From Thermoanaerobaculia bacterium (GTDB taxonomy: Bacteria > Acidobacteriota > Thermoanaerobaculia > UBA5066), in contig JAJVIN010000017.1 in assembly GCA_022071945.1 (NCBI GenBank), positions 95,251-159,250 of the forward strand: 64,000 nucleotides of DNA. The letters run 5' to 3'. Shown piece by piece: positions 17,668-26,610 of the stretch. Every line of letters begins with the position of its first letter. Positions within the stretch are counted from its first letter, which is position 1. A program made the position numbers and the translations under genes. The notes beneath the pieces were generated by a model that saw only the letters and a program-made list of their open reading frames with translations, had not been told where the DNA came from and did no database searches.

Positions 17668-20655
17668 ATGCGGGAAAACGCGGTCCGTGCGCTGCTGGCA
17701 GTTCAGGGGCTCTTGCTCCTCTCTCCGCTCGCGGCCGTGGCCCTCGATCCAGCCAAGCTTCCCACCCAGTACCGGCTCGACACCTGGACGACCCGTCAAG
17801 GCCTGCCCCAGAACTCGATCGAATCGATCTTGCAGACCCGTGACGGCTACCTCTGGTTTGCCACCCAGGAAGGCGTGGCCCGATTCGACGGAGTCGCCTT
17901 CACGGTCTTCGACCGCGCAACGACGCCGGAGCTCCGCCAGAACCGCCTGACGGCCCTGGCGGAGGACACCTCGGGCACGCTCTGGATCGGGAGCCGGGGC
18001 GGCGGACTCACCCGCCTGCGGGCGGGAGTTTTCACGGCGATCGACCGTGAGAGGGGGCTGCCGAGCAACATCATCCGGGACATCGAACCCTCGCCCGAGG
18101 GCGGTGTCTGGGTCGCCACGGACGCGGGCCTCGTCAGGATCGTCAACGACACCATCACCCGCTTCTCGGCCCGGGATGGCCTGCCGGGCGACGACATCCG
18201 GTCGGTTTCCCGCGGACGAGATTCCCTCTGGATCGCCACGGGGACCGGAGCGTGCCGCCTGAGGGGAGAGAAGTTCGAATCCGTCGATCTCAGCCTGGCC
18301 CCATCGCGGGAAGTCCAGGTGGCCCTCGAGGACCGCTCGGGCGCCCTGTGGCTCGGCACGCCGGAAGGCCTCCTGCGGCTGAAAGATGGACGACTGACCG
18401 TCTTCACACAACGGGATGGGCTCGGGAGCTCCGACATCCGGACTCTCTATCAGGATCGCGATGGAATGCTCTGGGTGGGAACGGATTCGGCGGGGGCCGC
18501 GCGGTTTTCCAAAGAGACGTTCACGCGGTTCACCTCGGCCGACGGCCTTCTATCCGACAGTGTCCGCTGCTTCGGTGAGGATCTCGAGGGGAGCCTCTGG
18601 ATCGGGACGGGAGCGGGCGGCCTCACCCGCCTCGCAAACGCCTCGTTCACCCCAATCACCTCGCGCGAAGGCCTCTCCGCCCGGGTCACTGACGTCATCC
18701 TGGAAGATCGAAACGGGGACGTGTGGATCGGGACCCAGAACCAGGGCTTGAACCGCTACCACAAGGGCCAGATCACGGTCTTCACGACGAAGGAAGGGCT
18801 CCCCCACAACGCCGTGAGGGCCCTCCACGAGAGCCCGAACGGCGACCTCTGGATCGGGACGCGCGGAGGACTGGCGCGGCTTCGCGACGGCCGCTTCACC
18901 TCGTTCTCGACGGCGGATGGACTTCCCCACGACGAGGTCCGGGCGATCGCGGAAGACCGGGAGAAAAACCTCTGGGCCGGGACCCAGTACGGCGGAATCG
19001 GCCGATTGAAGGATGGCCGATTCACCACGTTCTCCACGGCCGATGGACTTCCCAGCAACACGATTCGCGATCTCTACGTCGACCGCAACGGCACACTCTG
19101 GGCGGGATCCCTTGCCGGCCTCAGCCGCCTGGAAAACGGCCGTTTTCAAGCTGCGTTTCCCGGGCAGGGCCTCGAGAACGATGTGATCTTCGTGATCCAC
19201 GAGGAGCCGGACGGGACGTTCTGGCTCGGCACGAACGGGAGCGGACTGCGGCGAATCAAGGATGGCCGGGTCCGCTCCGTCACGACCAAGGAAGGCCTCT
19301 TTGACGACACGATCGCGCAGCTCCTCGATGACGGCGCGGGGAACTTCTGGATCTCCTGCTACCGGGGGATCTTCCGGGTTTCCAAGGCCGAGCTGAATGC
19401 CGTCGCGGACGGAAAGGCGGCGGACCTCCACTCGACCGTCTTCGGGACGGCGGACGGCATGAAGAACGCCGAGTGCACGGGGGGTCCCTCGCCCGCCGGC
19501 TGCCGGACCCGCGACGGAAAGCTCTGGTTCCCGACGATCGACGGGGTCGTGGTCATCGACCCCAGGAACATCCTCCAGAACCAGACCCCCCCTCCCGTCT
19601 ACGTCGAGGCGGGAACTCGCAGGGCCGCGTACTACACCCACCTCCCGCCAGGACGGTACCGGTTCGTCGTCATCGCCTCGAACAACGACGGCATCTGGAA
19701 CGAGACCGGCGCCGCCATCTCGTTCGCGGTGAGGCCGCATTTCACCGAGACCTGGACGTTTTACGGACTCTCGGCCGTAGGCCTCGGACTGGCGGCCTTC
19801 GGTGTTCTTCGCCTTCGCGTCCGGCAGCTCGAGGCGCGGGAACGCCAGCTGATGACGATGGTGGAACAGCGGACCGAGAGCCTGAGGGAGGAAAAGCAGA
19901 GAAGCGAGGCCGCGATGGCCCAGGCCGAGGAAGCCAGCCGGATGAAGAGCCGCTTTCTCGCGAGCACGAGCCACGAGCTCAGAACTCCGCTCAACGCCAT
20001 CATCGGCTACACCGAAATGCTGTCCGAGGACGCCAGGGAAAAGGAGCTCCCCGAGTTCGTCGAGGACCTCGAGAAGGTCAACGGCGCCGCGCGCCACCTC
20101 CTGGGCCTCATCAACGACATCCTGGATCTGTCGAAGATCGAGGCGGGAAAGCTCGAGTTCTCTCCCGAGACGTTCCCCCTCTCACGCCTCGTCGAGGACG
20201 CGACCGAAACCGCCCGGCCCCTCGTCGAGAGGAACCAGAACGAATTCCGGGTCAGCCTGCCCGAGGCCCCGGTCGAGATGACGGTGGACGTGACGCGTTT
20301 TCGCCAGATCCTGTTGAACCTCCTCAGCAACGCCGCCAAGTTCACGAGTCACGGGGTCATCACCCTCGAGGTCAGGGCGCGCGACGACACGGGCACGCCC
20401 AGCCTCCTGTTCACGGTCACGGACACCGGGATCGGCATGACAGAAGAGCAGCTCTCGCGCCTCTTCGAACCGTTCACCCAGGCCGAGGCCGGGACCTCCA
20501 ACAAGTACGGCGGCACCGGGCTCGGACTCGCGATCACGCGCAGGCTCTGTCAGCTGATGGGGGGCGAGATCACCGTCTCGAGCACGCCAGGAAAGGGCTC
20601 CGCGTTCGCGGTCACGCTCCCTCTTGCCGCGCCTGTGTCGCCTCGCGTGGTCTGA
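17668..20655 (+). CDS. Reg_prop sensor histidine kinase with shortened Y_Y_Y domain
   Basis: 995 residues. The signal peptide/anchor is at 1-27. Residues about 30-620 form a periplasmic two-propeller sensor made of Reg_prop repeats (G-L-P-x-x-x-I/V-x-x-(I/L)-x-x-D-x-x-G-x-L/W-W-(I/V)-G). A Y_Y_Y remnant ([20 protein letters not shown]) follows, then one membrane helix (about 702-722), a coiled coil, a HisKA domain with phospho-acceptor His769 ([11 protein letters not shown]), and a HATPase with N box (LLSNAAKFT), DTGIGM and GGTGLGLA. No receiver or DNA-binding domain is present, so a separate response regulator is needed; none is in the window. The Y_Y_Y domain seems to lack about 60 residues (see findings). 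Confidence 0.92.
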   Translation: MRENAVRALLAVQGLLLLSPLAAVALDPAKLPTQYRLDTWTTRQGLPQNSIESILQTRDGYLWFATQEGVARFDGVAFTVFDRATTPELRQNRLTALAEDTSGTLWIGSRGGGLTRLRAGVFTAIDRERGLPSNIIRDIEPSPEGGVWVATDAGLVRIVNDTITRFSARDGLPGDDIRSVSRGRDSLWIATGTGACRLRGEKFESVDLSLAPSREVQVALEDRSGALWLGTPEGLLRLKDGRLTVFTQRDGLGSSDIRTLYQDRDGMLWVGTDSAGAARFSKETFTRFTSADGLLSDSVRCFGEDLEGSLWIGTGAGGLTRLANASFTPITSREGLSARVTDVILEDRNGDVWIGTQNQGLNRYHKGQITVFTTKEGLPHNAVRALHESPNGDLWIGTRGGLARLRDGRFTSFSTADGLPHDEVRAIAEDREKNLWAGTQYGGIGRLKDGRFTTFSTADGLPSNTIRDLYVDRNGTLWAGSLAGLSRLENGRFQAAFPGQGLENDVIFVIHEEPDGTFWLGTNGSGLRRIKDGRVRSVTTKEGLFDDTIAQLLDDGAGNFWISCYRGIFRVSKAELNAVADGKAADLHSTVFGTADGMKNAECTGGPSPAGCRTRDGKLWFPTIDGVVVIDPRNILQNQTPPPVYVEAGTRRAAYYTHLPPGRYRFVVIASNNDGIWNETGAAISFAVRPHFTETWTFYGLSAVGLGLAAFGVLRLRVRQLEARERQLMTMVEQRTESLREEKQRSEAAMAQAEEASRMKSRFLASTSHELRTPLNAIIGYTEMLSEDAREKELPEFVEDLEKVNGAARHLLGLINDILDLSKIEAGKLEFSPETFPLSRLVEDATETARPLVERNQNEFRVSLPEAPVEMTVDVTRFRQILLNLLSNAAKFTSHGVITLEVRARDDTGTPSLLFTVTDTGIGMTEEQLSRLFEPFTQAEAGTSNKYGGTGLGLAITRRLCQLMGGEITVSSTPGKGSAFAVTLPLAAPVSPRVV

Positions 20656-20666
20656 GGGACGAGGGC

Positions 20667-21209
20667 TCAGTCCTCGAACGGATCGGTTCCGATGTCGGCG
20701 ATCAGCTTGTCGAGGCGGTACTGGCTGGGGCCGAAGACAAAGCGCATCTCACCGTTGTCGCAGACGACCTCCCGGATCTGAACCGTCAGCTCGGGCGGCA
20801 GGAAGGAAATCAGATTCAGGACGAAGACGCGGTCTTCGGGATAGTAGAAGGCCATCCCGGGCGGGAGCCGGTCCGCGATCCGGCGGAAGATCCACTTCGG
20901 AAATCGCAGGAAACCGAACGCCCTTGCCTCCTCGAGGTAGAAACCCAGGAAGCCGTCCTTCAACCGCAGGGAGGTCAGGTGCAGGCGGAGCGGCACCGAG
21001 ATCCCTTTCCTCACCTTCGCCATCAGGCTGAGGCGTCCGTTCTCCGGCTCGATCAGGAACTCTTTGATCTCGGGGATGTCGCGGACGACCCGCCGCACGA
21101 TGGCGTTGAGGGTGACCGAGTCGACCACGACGACGAGCCCCTCCCACCTCACCGTCAACGCGGGGAGGTCCGCGGTCGGAGCGGTCTGTTCGGATGCCTC
21201 CGTTCTCAC
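20667..21209 (-). CDS. Conserved-looking protein of unknown function
   Basis: 180 residues, no signal peptide or membrane helix. It shows alternating beta-rich segments (LTVRWEGLVVVVDSVTLN, VPLRLHLTSLRLKDGFLGF) and a C-terminal part centred on FVLNLISFLPPELTVQI. The alternating hydrophobic pattern with a VxxxxVxxxI helix could fit a lipid-binding fold such as LmeA/DUF2993, but this is only a suggestion. It converges on the sensor kinase with an 11-bp gap and lies 24 bp downstream of the UbiA gene, so it may be the last member of that operon. Confidence 0.65.
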   Translation of the reverse strand: MRTEASEQTAPTADLPALTVRWEGLVVVVDSVTLNAIVRRVVRDIPEIKEFLIEPENGRLSLMAKVRKGISVPLRLHLTSLRLKDGFLGFYLEEARAFGFLRFPKWIFRRIADRLPPGMAFYYPEDRVFVLNLISFLPPELTVQIREVVCDNGEMRFVFGPSQYRLDKLIADIGTDPFED

Positions 21210-21233
21210 AGGGCGGATCCTACCCGATTCGCC

Positions 21234-22220
21234 TCAGACGAAGACGTACGCCACCGCAAAGCCGGTCTGGGCGCTCATCATCATCAGGTACATGTGGGTC
21301 CAGGAGGGGTGATTCTCGGTTGCCGAAAGCTCGTCCGGATTCCGCCTGAGGAGGTGAACCGTGTAGAGCCCCCAGATCGACAGAACGGCACCGAGAACAA
21401 CCAGGAGCACGGAGTTTCCGGTCAGGAGCCTCGATTGAGGAGCGAGCGGATCCGGCAGAAAGACGAAGAGGATCAAGACGAGCCACGGCAGGACGAAGAA
21501 GGGCGACATGATCTTCACCGCCCTCTCGTTGCCGTAAAGGATCGGAAGAGTCTTGCAGCCCCCGGCCCGGTCGCCCTTCACGTCGGAGAAGTCCTTGGTC
21601 GAGGCGGCCCCGATCAGAAACAGCATGAACAGGAACCCGATGGCCCACGGTTCGAACGAGCGCGACGGCGCGACCATGGTCCAGCCCGCCACCTTCAGCA
21701 GACAACCTCTCGGGATGGCGATCGTGATGTTCGCCCAGATCCCGAGCCGCTTCGTCCGGCCCCAGGAGGGAAGCGAGTAGATCAGGGTGAAGACGAGTCC
21801 GCCCAGGAAGAGGAAGAAGCACTCATGAGTACCGAGGGGAGCCAGCGCGCGGGCGGCAAAGCCGTCCCGCGGCGGGACGACGATCCACCACGTCGGCACC
21901 ATCGCGAGCACGTACAGGACGGCGGTCAGTCCCCAGGCGCTCGCGATCGAGACCTCGCCCCGCACCAGCGGACGAGAGGGCTTGTTGACCCTGTCGACAT
22001 CGAGATCGGTGATCTGGTTGAGGACATTGGACGCCGCGTTCAACAGGGACGCGCAGATCGAGCCGAGACCGACCGCGAAGACCACGCCCCAGGTCACCTG
22101 CCGGCTCGGATCGGGATTGTGCGCGCTGCCGAAGGCGCAAACGGCGCCGGACAGAATCCCCAGAAGAGGCGGCAGCAGGGTGAACGGACGGCTGAGCTCG
22201 AGGACCGTCGAGAGCTTCAC
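21234..22220 (-). CDS. UbiA-family prenyltransferase
   Basis: 328 residues from GTG at 22220. The frame stays open much further upstream, but that part is the shadow of the neighbouring gene. Hydrophobic helices fill the length. The first Asp motif is NQITDLDVDRVNKPSRPL (N-x3-D-x3-D) and the second is KDFSDVKGDRAGG, the two Mg-diphosphate sites of UbiA enzymes. The family transfers a prenyl group from a prenyl diphosphate to an aromatic, chlorophyllide or glycerol-phosphate acceptor; the acceptor cannot be told here. Its GTG overlaps the TGA of the phytol-kinase/DUF92 fusion (GTGA), tightly linking prenyl diphosphate supply to transfer. Confidence 0.9.
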   Translation of the reverse strand: MKLSTVLELSRPFTLLPPLLGILSGAVCAFGSAHNPDPSRQVTWGVVFAVGLGSICASLLNAASNVLNQITDLDVDRVNKPSRPLVRGEVSIASAWGLTAVLYVLAMVPTWWIVVPPRDGFAARALAPLGTHECFFLFLGGLVFTLIYSLPSWGRTKRLGIWANITIAIPRGCLLKVAGWTMVAPSRSFEPWAIGFLFMLFLIGAASTKDFSDVKGDRAGGCKTLPILYGNERAVKIMSPFFVLPWLVLILFVFLPDPLAPQSRLLTGNSVLLVVLGAVLSIWGLYTVHLLRRNPDELSATENHPSWTHMYLMMMSAQTGFAVAYVFV

Positions 22221-23563
22221 AGCGCTTCTTTTAGCAGAGAAGTGAAGACCAGCCACCCCGTGACGGCCCCCACGATGGTGTTCAGGAAGTTGAGGACGTG
22301 CCCGTTGGAAACGCGAAAGGCCGCCCCCTCTCGCCCGAGAAGGCTCTCGACGACCGTCCCGGCAAACGCTCCGGACACGATTGCCGTGAGGGCCGAGGGA
22401 GGCCAGTCCCAGAACCAGCCGGCCAGCCCGCCGAGAGCCGTCGCTGCCAGAAGACCGGCAAGGGTGCCCACGATCGATACCGCTCCATCGGTTCCCGGGG
22501 GGACGGGCCGGAACTCGGGCAGCAGGAACGTCGGGCTCGCGATCGCCTGCCCCACCTCGGTGCCGATCGTGTCCATCAGCGCCGTCGCGAAGGCCGCCGT
22601 CGCGGCGAGAAGGAAAAGGGGCGAGGAGAAGCCCCCGGAAAGGCCCCAGCAAGAAACGAGGAACGCGGCCACCGACAGGTTGGCGAAGACGTGCGCCGCG
22701 CCCCGCCTGCCCCCGGCTTCCTCGGCCTTCCCCATGGCCTCCTTTCGCTTCTTGCCCGCGTGAGTCGCGGCGGTCCCCACCGCGAAGAAGAACCAGAGGA
22801 CCAGGTAGGCCTTCCATCCCCCGAACCCGTAGATCACGGTTCCGGCCAGAAACCCCGACCAGACACCAGACGGCCGGACGAGCCTGATGAAGAAGGCGAC
22901 GAGAGAGATCACCGCGTTCACGCCAATCCCGATCAGGAATTGATGCCAAAGGCGAGGTCCGAAATCGAGCCCGGCCCCGATGGGAACGAGGAGGCTCGCG
23001 AGCGCCGAGGCGCCGAGGATGGGGGGCAAGAGGTTGTCGTCGATCTCGGAGGGAAGCGTCTCGACGGCGGCCGCGATCGCGGCCGCGGTGAGGATCGCCG
23101 CCACCACGGCGGCGGTCACGGGCTGACGGGCCGTGAAGAAGTAGAGAAAGACGGCCGCAAGGCCTCCGAAGAAGGTGTTTCCCAGGAGTCCCGGCCACGA
23201 TTTCTCTCTGTTCCAGGCGAGCCGCGGACCCGAGACGATCAGCGACACGACCGTCGCCATCCCATCGCCAAAGGCCAGAAATGCCCATCCGGCGGCGGCG
23301 ATGGCGAGATTGTCGCGAAACAGCAGGATCAGGAGGAGAACGGTCACCGGGTAAAGGAGGATCCCGACCGGGTACCCGCGATTCACGTCGCTTTCGCGAG
23401 AGAAGCGGTTTCCCGAGACGCGCGGGAGAACGAAGAGATTGAAGGCGAGGGCGATCACGGCGCAGAGAGCCGCCTGTTGCCAGGTCAGAAACCGCAGGAG
23501 GAGCGCGAAGCCCCCCATGGCGATGTGGAGCAGCTTCCGGCCGCCTTCGAGCCCGGTCAGCAC
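22217..23563 (-). CDS. Fused CTP-dependent prenol kinase (VTE5/dolichol-kinase-like) and DUF92 (VTE6-like) membrane protein
   Basis: 448 residues from GTG at 23563. Starting at the internal ATG would cut the GRKLLHIAMG motif typical of the kinase family. The first half (to about 205) has RKxxHI, FGDGMATVVS and KSWPGLLGNTFFGG, matching phytol/dolichol kinases. The second half (about 215-448) has the DUF92 marks DNLLPPILG, GFLAGTVIYGFGGW, DTIGTEVGQA and DGAVSIVGTLAG. In plants and cyanobacteria VTE5 makes phytyl phosphate from phytol and VTE6 (DUF92) makes the diphosphate. One chain holding both would convert an isoprenoid alcohol to its diphosphate in the membrane. The start overlaps the rmlD stop by 7 bp and the end overlaps ubiA by 4 bp. 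The substrate chain length is unknown. Confidence 0.85.
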   Translation of the reverse strand: MLTGLEGGRKLLHIAMGGFALLLRFLTWQQAALCAVIALAFNLFVLPRVSGNRFSRESDVNRGYPVGILLYPVTVLLLILLFRDNLAIAAAGWAFLAFGDGMATVVSLIVSGPRLAWNREKSWPGLLGNTFFGGLAAVFLYFFTARQPVTAAVVAAILTAAAIAAAVETLPSEIDDNLLPPILGASALASLLVPIGAGLDFGPRLWHQFLIGIGVNAVISLVAFFIRLVRPSGVWSGFLAGTVIYGFGGWKAYLVLWFFFAVGTAATHAGKKRKEAMGKAEEAGGRRGAAHVFANLSVAAFLVSCWGLSGGFSSPLFLLAATAAFATALMDTIGTEVGQAIASPTFLLPEFRPVPPGTDGAVSIVGTLAGLLAATALGGLAGWFWDWPPSALTAIVSGAFAGTVVESLLGREGAAFRVSNGHVLNFLNTIVGAVTGWLVFTSLLKEAL

Positions 23564-24417
23564 GGCGGGGCCACCCGCTCGGCTATGTACCTTTTCAACG
23601 CGGCCGGGAGCAAGGGCGCGGGCTCGCCGGTGATCTTCTCGTATCGGCTCGTGTCGAGGACAGAGAAGGCTGGGCGGCGCGCCGGCCTCGGGAACTCCGA
23701 GGAGGAACACGGCACAACCGGACAGGTCAGGCCAGCGAGAAGGACCGCCTCGCGCGCGAGAGAGAACCACGTCAAGGGGCCGGCGTTGGCGAAGTGGACG
23801 ATCCCGGTGGCGTCCTTCTCGACGAGGAGCCGGATCGCGCGGGCCAGGTCCCGCGCGTAGGTCGCTCGCCCGTGTTGATCGTCGACAACCCGCAGCTCGC
23901 GCCGGCCCTCGGCTGCCAGGTTGAGAATCGTGTCGACGAAGTTCGATCCACAGAGTCCGAAGACCCACGACGTTCGAACGATGAGGGCCCGGGCCCCACT
24001 CGCGAAAACCCGCCTTTCGCCCTCGAGCTTGCCCGCTCCGTAGGCGTTGACCGGATCGACGGGATCTTCCTCGCGATACGGAACGGAAGACCGGCCATTG
24101 AAGACGTAGTCCGTCGAGAGATGAACGAGGAGAGCCCCGGAGCTCTTGCAGAGCTCCCCGAGCCTGCCGGGAGCCTCGGCATTCGTGGCCCAGTGTTCCT
24201 CGCTCGTCTCGGCAAGGTCGACCCGGGTATCGGCGGCCGCGTTCACGACGAGCGCCACGCCTGGACGGATGACGGACGAAAGGGCCCTGCCATCCCGGAT
24301 GTCGAGGTCGTCTCTCGAAAACCGGGCCGCCGCCGGGAACTCGTGCCGAAGGGCCGTCCCGAGCATGCCCGTGGCCCCAAGGACGACGACATCCTCCCCG
24401 CCGCGATGGGGGGTCAT
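23557..24417 (-). CDS. rmlD: dTDP-4-dehydrorhamnose reductase
   Basis: 286 residues from ATG at 24417, which overlaps the rmlB stop (ATGA); an upstream in-frame start would overlap rmlB further. It is an SDR extended fold with GATGMLG for NAD(P)H, STDYVFNG, and the catalytic YGAGK (Tyr/Lys). It reduces dTDP-4-dehydro-L-rhamnose to dTDP-L-rhamnose, the last step of the Rml pathway in the cytoplasm. Its 3' end overlaps the prenol kinase fusion, which places sugar-nucleotide and isoprenoid genes in one transcript. Confidence 0.93.
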   Translation of the reverse strand: MTPHRGGEDVVVLGATGMLGTALRHEFPAAARFSRDDLDIRDGRALSSVIRPGVALVVNAAADTRVDLAETSEEHWATNAEAPGRLGELCKSSGALLVHLSTDYVFNGRSSVPYREEDPVDPVNAYGAGKLEGERRVFASGARALIVRTSWVFGLCGSNFVDTILNLAAEGRRELRVVDDQHGRATYARDLARAIRLLVEKDATGIVHFANAGPLTWFSLAREAVLLAGLTCPVVPCSSSEFPRPARRPAFSVLDTSRYEKITGEPAPLLPAALKRYIAERVAPPC

Positions 24418-25445
24418 GACGGGCTCGTTGCGCCCTTCAAACGGTCCGCGTAGTTCTTCTCGTACCAGGCCTTGTACTGAAGGTCCCCCTGCTTGATGGG
24501 CCTCCACCACCACTCGTTCTCCTGGTACCAGCGAACGGTTTCGGAAAGCCCCTCCTCGAAGCCGTAGGCGGGGCCCCAGCCAAGGGCGCGGATCTTGGCG
24601 GTGGAGAGCGCGTAGCGGCGGTCGTGGCCGGGCCTGTCGGTGACCTTCCGGATCAACGTCTCGGGCTTGTCGAGGAGTCTCAGGATTTTTCGAGTCAGGT
24701 CGATGTTCTCGACCTCGTTCCCGCCCCCGATGTTGTAGGTCTCGCCGGGAACGCCGTTCTCGAGCAAGAAGAGAAGAGCGGCGGCGTGGTCCTCGACGTG
24801 GAGCCAGTCCCGCACGTTCCGGCCATCTCCGTAGAGCGGCAGGGGCTCATTGTCGATGGCGTTCGTGATGAAGAGCGGGATGACCTTTTCCGGGTAGTGG
24901 TAGGGCCCGTAGTTGTTCGAAGCCCGGGTGACGATAACGGGTGTGCCGTAGGAGGCCCAGAACGAGTAGGCGAGCCGGTCGCCCCCGCACTTGGCCGCCG
25001 AGTAGGGGTTGCGCGGGTTGAGCGGGTCGTTCTCGGAGAACTCGCCCTCGAGAATCTGCCCGTAGACCTCGTCCGTGGAGATCTGGATGAACCTTTCGAC
25101 GCCGGTCCGCCGGGCCTCCTCGAGAAGGACGAAGACCCCCTTGACGTCGGTGTCGAAGAAGTGTCCGGCCGACAGGAGCGAGCGGTCCACGTGCGTCTCC
25201 GCAGCGAAATTCAGAACGACATCGCAGCCCTCCATCGCGTCCTTGACCGCGACGGGGTCGGCGATGTCTCCCTTGACGAAGCGGAACCTCGGATCGGCGT
25301 CGAACACCCGCAGGTTGTTCAGATTGCCGGCGTAGGTGAGGAGATCGAGGACGACGATCTCCACTTCGGGGTGCTCCCGGCGCAGACGGCGGGCAAAGCA
25401 GGAGCCGATGAATCCGGCTCCCCCAGTGACGAGTACGCGTTTCAA
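24414..25445 (-). CDS. rmlB: dTDP-glucose 4,6-dehydratase
   Basis: 343 residues, usual length for RmlB. It has GGAGFIGS for NAD, STDEVYG (active-site Thr-Asp-Glu) and YSAAK (Tyr/Lys), followed by RASNNYGPYHYPEK, all typical of the enzyme. It converts dTDP-glucose to dTDP-4-keto-6-deoxyglucose, the second step of dTDP-rhamnose synthesis. The gene lies 47 bp downstream of rmlA and overlaps rmlD by 4 bp. Confidence 0.97.
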   Translation of the reverse strand: MKRVLVTGGAGFIGSCFARRLRREHPEVEIVVLDLLTYAGNLNNLRVFDADPRFRFVKGDIADPVAVKDAMEGCDVVLNFAAETHVDRSLLSAGHFFDTDVKGVFVLLEEARRTGVERFIQISTDEVYGQILEGEFSENDPLNPRNPYSAAKCGGDRLAYSFWASYGTPVIVTRASNNYGPYHYPEKVIPLFITNAIDNEPLPLYGDGRNVRDWLHVEDHAAALLFLLENGVPGETYNIGGGNEVENIDLTRKILRLLDKPETLIRKVTDRPGHDRRYALSTAKIRALGWGPAYGFEEGLSETVRWYQENEWWWRPIKQGDLQYKAWYEKNYADRLKGATSPS

Positions 25446-25492
25446 GAAGGTTCCTCCTGCCCGCGGCGTCGGGGCTGGCGCGGCCTCACCGC

Positions 25493-26575
25493 CTACTCGC
25501 CGATCCCGATCTCGGAGTTGTCACCCACCAGGAAGCGGTGGGCCTTGGGCTTCATGTCGGGGCGCCTGCGGATCGTCACCCCGCGCCCGATGAGGGAGTC
25601 GGAGATCCGCAGAGGGATGTCCGAGAGGCTCGAGCCTTCCCATACGATCGAGTTCTCGATCTCGATACCCGAAAGCCTGCAGCCAGCCGCAATCGCGGTG
25701 TAGGGGCCGACGAAGCTCTCCTCGATCCGGGTCCCGGGACCGATGATGACGGGTCCCCGGATGACGGAGTTGATCAGGACGACGTCTCCCGGGCTCCCCT
25801 CGAAGAACACCTTCCCCTCGATGCTCGAGCGCCCCTCGATCTCGGGAGAACCCGAGGGCTCGACGGCGTCGAGGACGGTCCGGTTCGCCTCGAGCATGTC
25901 CTCGGCCTTTCCCGTGTCTTTCCACCAGCCGGAGACGAGGTGTGCCTGCACCGAGCGGCGGTTGTCGACGAGCCACTGGATCGCGTCGGTGATCTCGAGC
26001 TCTCCGCGGGCCGAGGGGCGGATCGCCTTGACCGCATCGAAGACCGAGTCGTCGAAGAGGTAGACACCGACGAGAGCGAGGTCCGATTTCGGTTCCTTCG
26101 GCTTCTCGACGAGGCAGACGACCTTGCCTTCGGAATCGAGCTCGGCCACTCCGAAGGAGGAGGGATTGGGAACCTTGGTCAGGAGAATCTCGCAGTTGAC
26201 GCCGATGCGGACGTACTCCTCGACGAGCGACGTGATCCCTCTCTGGAGGAGGTTGTCGCCGAGGTACATGACGAACTTCGATCCCCTGAGGAACTCCTCC
26301 GAAATCAGGACGGCATGGGCCAGGCCCCGCGGAGCGTCTTGCTGGATGTAAGTGACGCTGGCGCCAAAGCGGGAGCCGTTGCCGACCGCGGCCTCGATCT
26401 CGGCGCGGGTATCCCCGACGACGATGCCGATCTCGCGAATTCCAGCGGCCACGAGCGCCTCGATGCCATAGAAGAGTACGGGCTTGTTCGCGACGGGAAC
26501 GAGCTGTTTGGCCGAGGTGTAGGTGAGCGGCCGGAGCCTCGTGCCCTTGCCGCCCGAGAGGATGAGTCCTTTCAA
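25493..26575 (-). CDS. rmlA: Glucose-1-phosphate thymidylyltransferase, long (RmlA-long) type
   Basis: 360 residues. The N-terminal nucleotidyltransferase domain has LSGGKGTRLRPLTYTSAKQL and the GDNLLQ metal-binding region. After about residue 240 comes a left-handed beta-helix tail (repeated I-x-G-x-x-x-I pattern), which marks the long RmlA form (TIGR01208-like) common in archaea and actinomycetes rather than the 290-residue enterobacterial form. It makes dTDP-glucose from dTTP and glucose-1-phosphate. It is the first gene of the rmlA-rmlB-rmlD set; rmlC is absent from the window. Confidence 0.92.
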   Translation of the reverse strand: MKGLILSGGKGTRLRPLTYTSAKQLVPVANKPVLFYGIEALVAAGIREIGIVVGDTRAEIEAAVGNGSRFGASVTYIQQDAPRGLAHAVLISEEFLRGSKFVMYLGDNLLQRGITSLVEEYVRIGVNCEILLTKVPNPSSFGVAELDSEGKVVCLVEKPKEPKSDLALVGVYLFDDSVFDAVKAIRPSARGELEITDAIQWLVDNRRSVQAHLVSGWWKDTGKAEDMLEANRTVLDAVEPSGSPEIEGRSSIEGKVFFEGSPGDVVLINSVIRGPVIIGPGTRIEESFVGPYTAIAAGCRLSGIEIENSIVWEGSSLSDIPLRISDSLIGRGVTIRRRPDMKPKAHRFLVGDNSEIGIGE

Positions 26576-26610
26576 AGCAGGCGGATCTTAGCGCGGAGCG
26601 GGCGAAGCGC

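Noticed and set aside
19473-22763. A 1096-codon open frame on the plus strand across the sensor kinase end, the unknown gene and the UbiA gene.
   Set aside because: It crosses genes on both strands, lacks motifs, and is Arg/Gly/His-rich, as expected of a non-coding frame in GC-rich DNA.
22221-23288. Upstream extension of the UbiA frame giving a 684-residue protein.
   Set aside because: The extension overlaps the phytol-kinase/DUF92 gene in another frame and has no domain; GTG at 22220 overlaps the previous stop, as in the rest of the operon.
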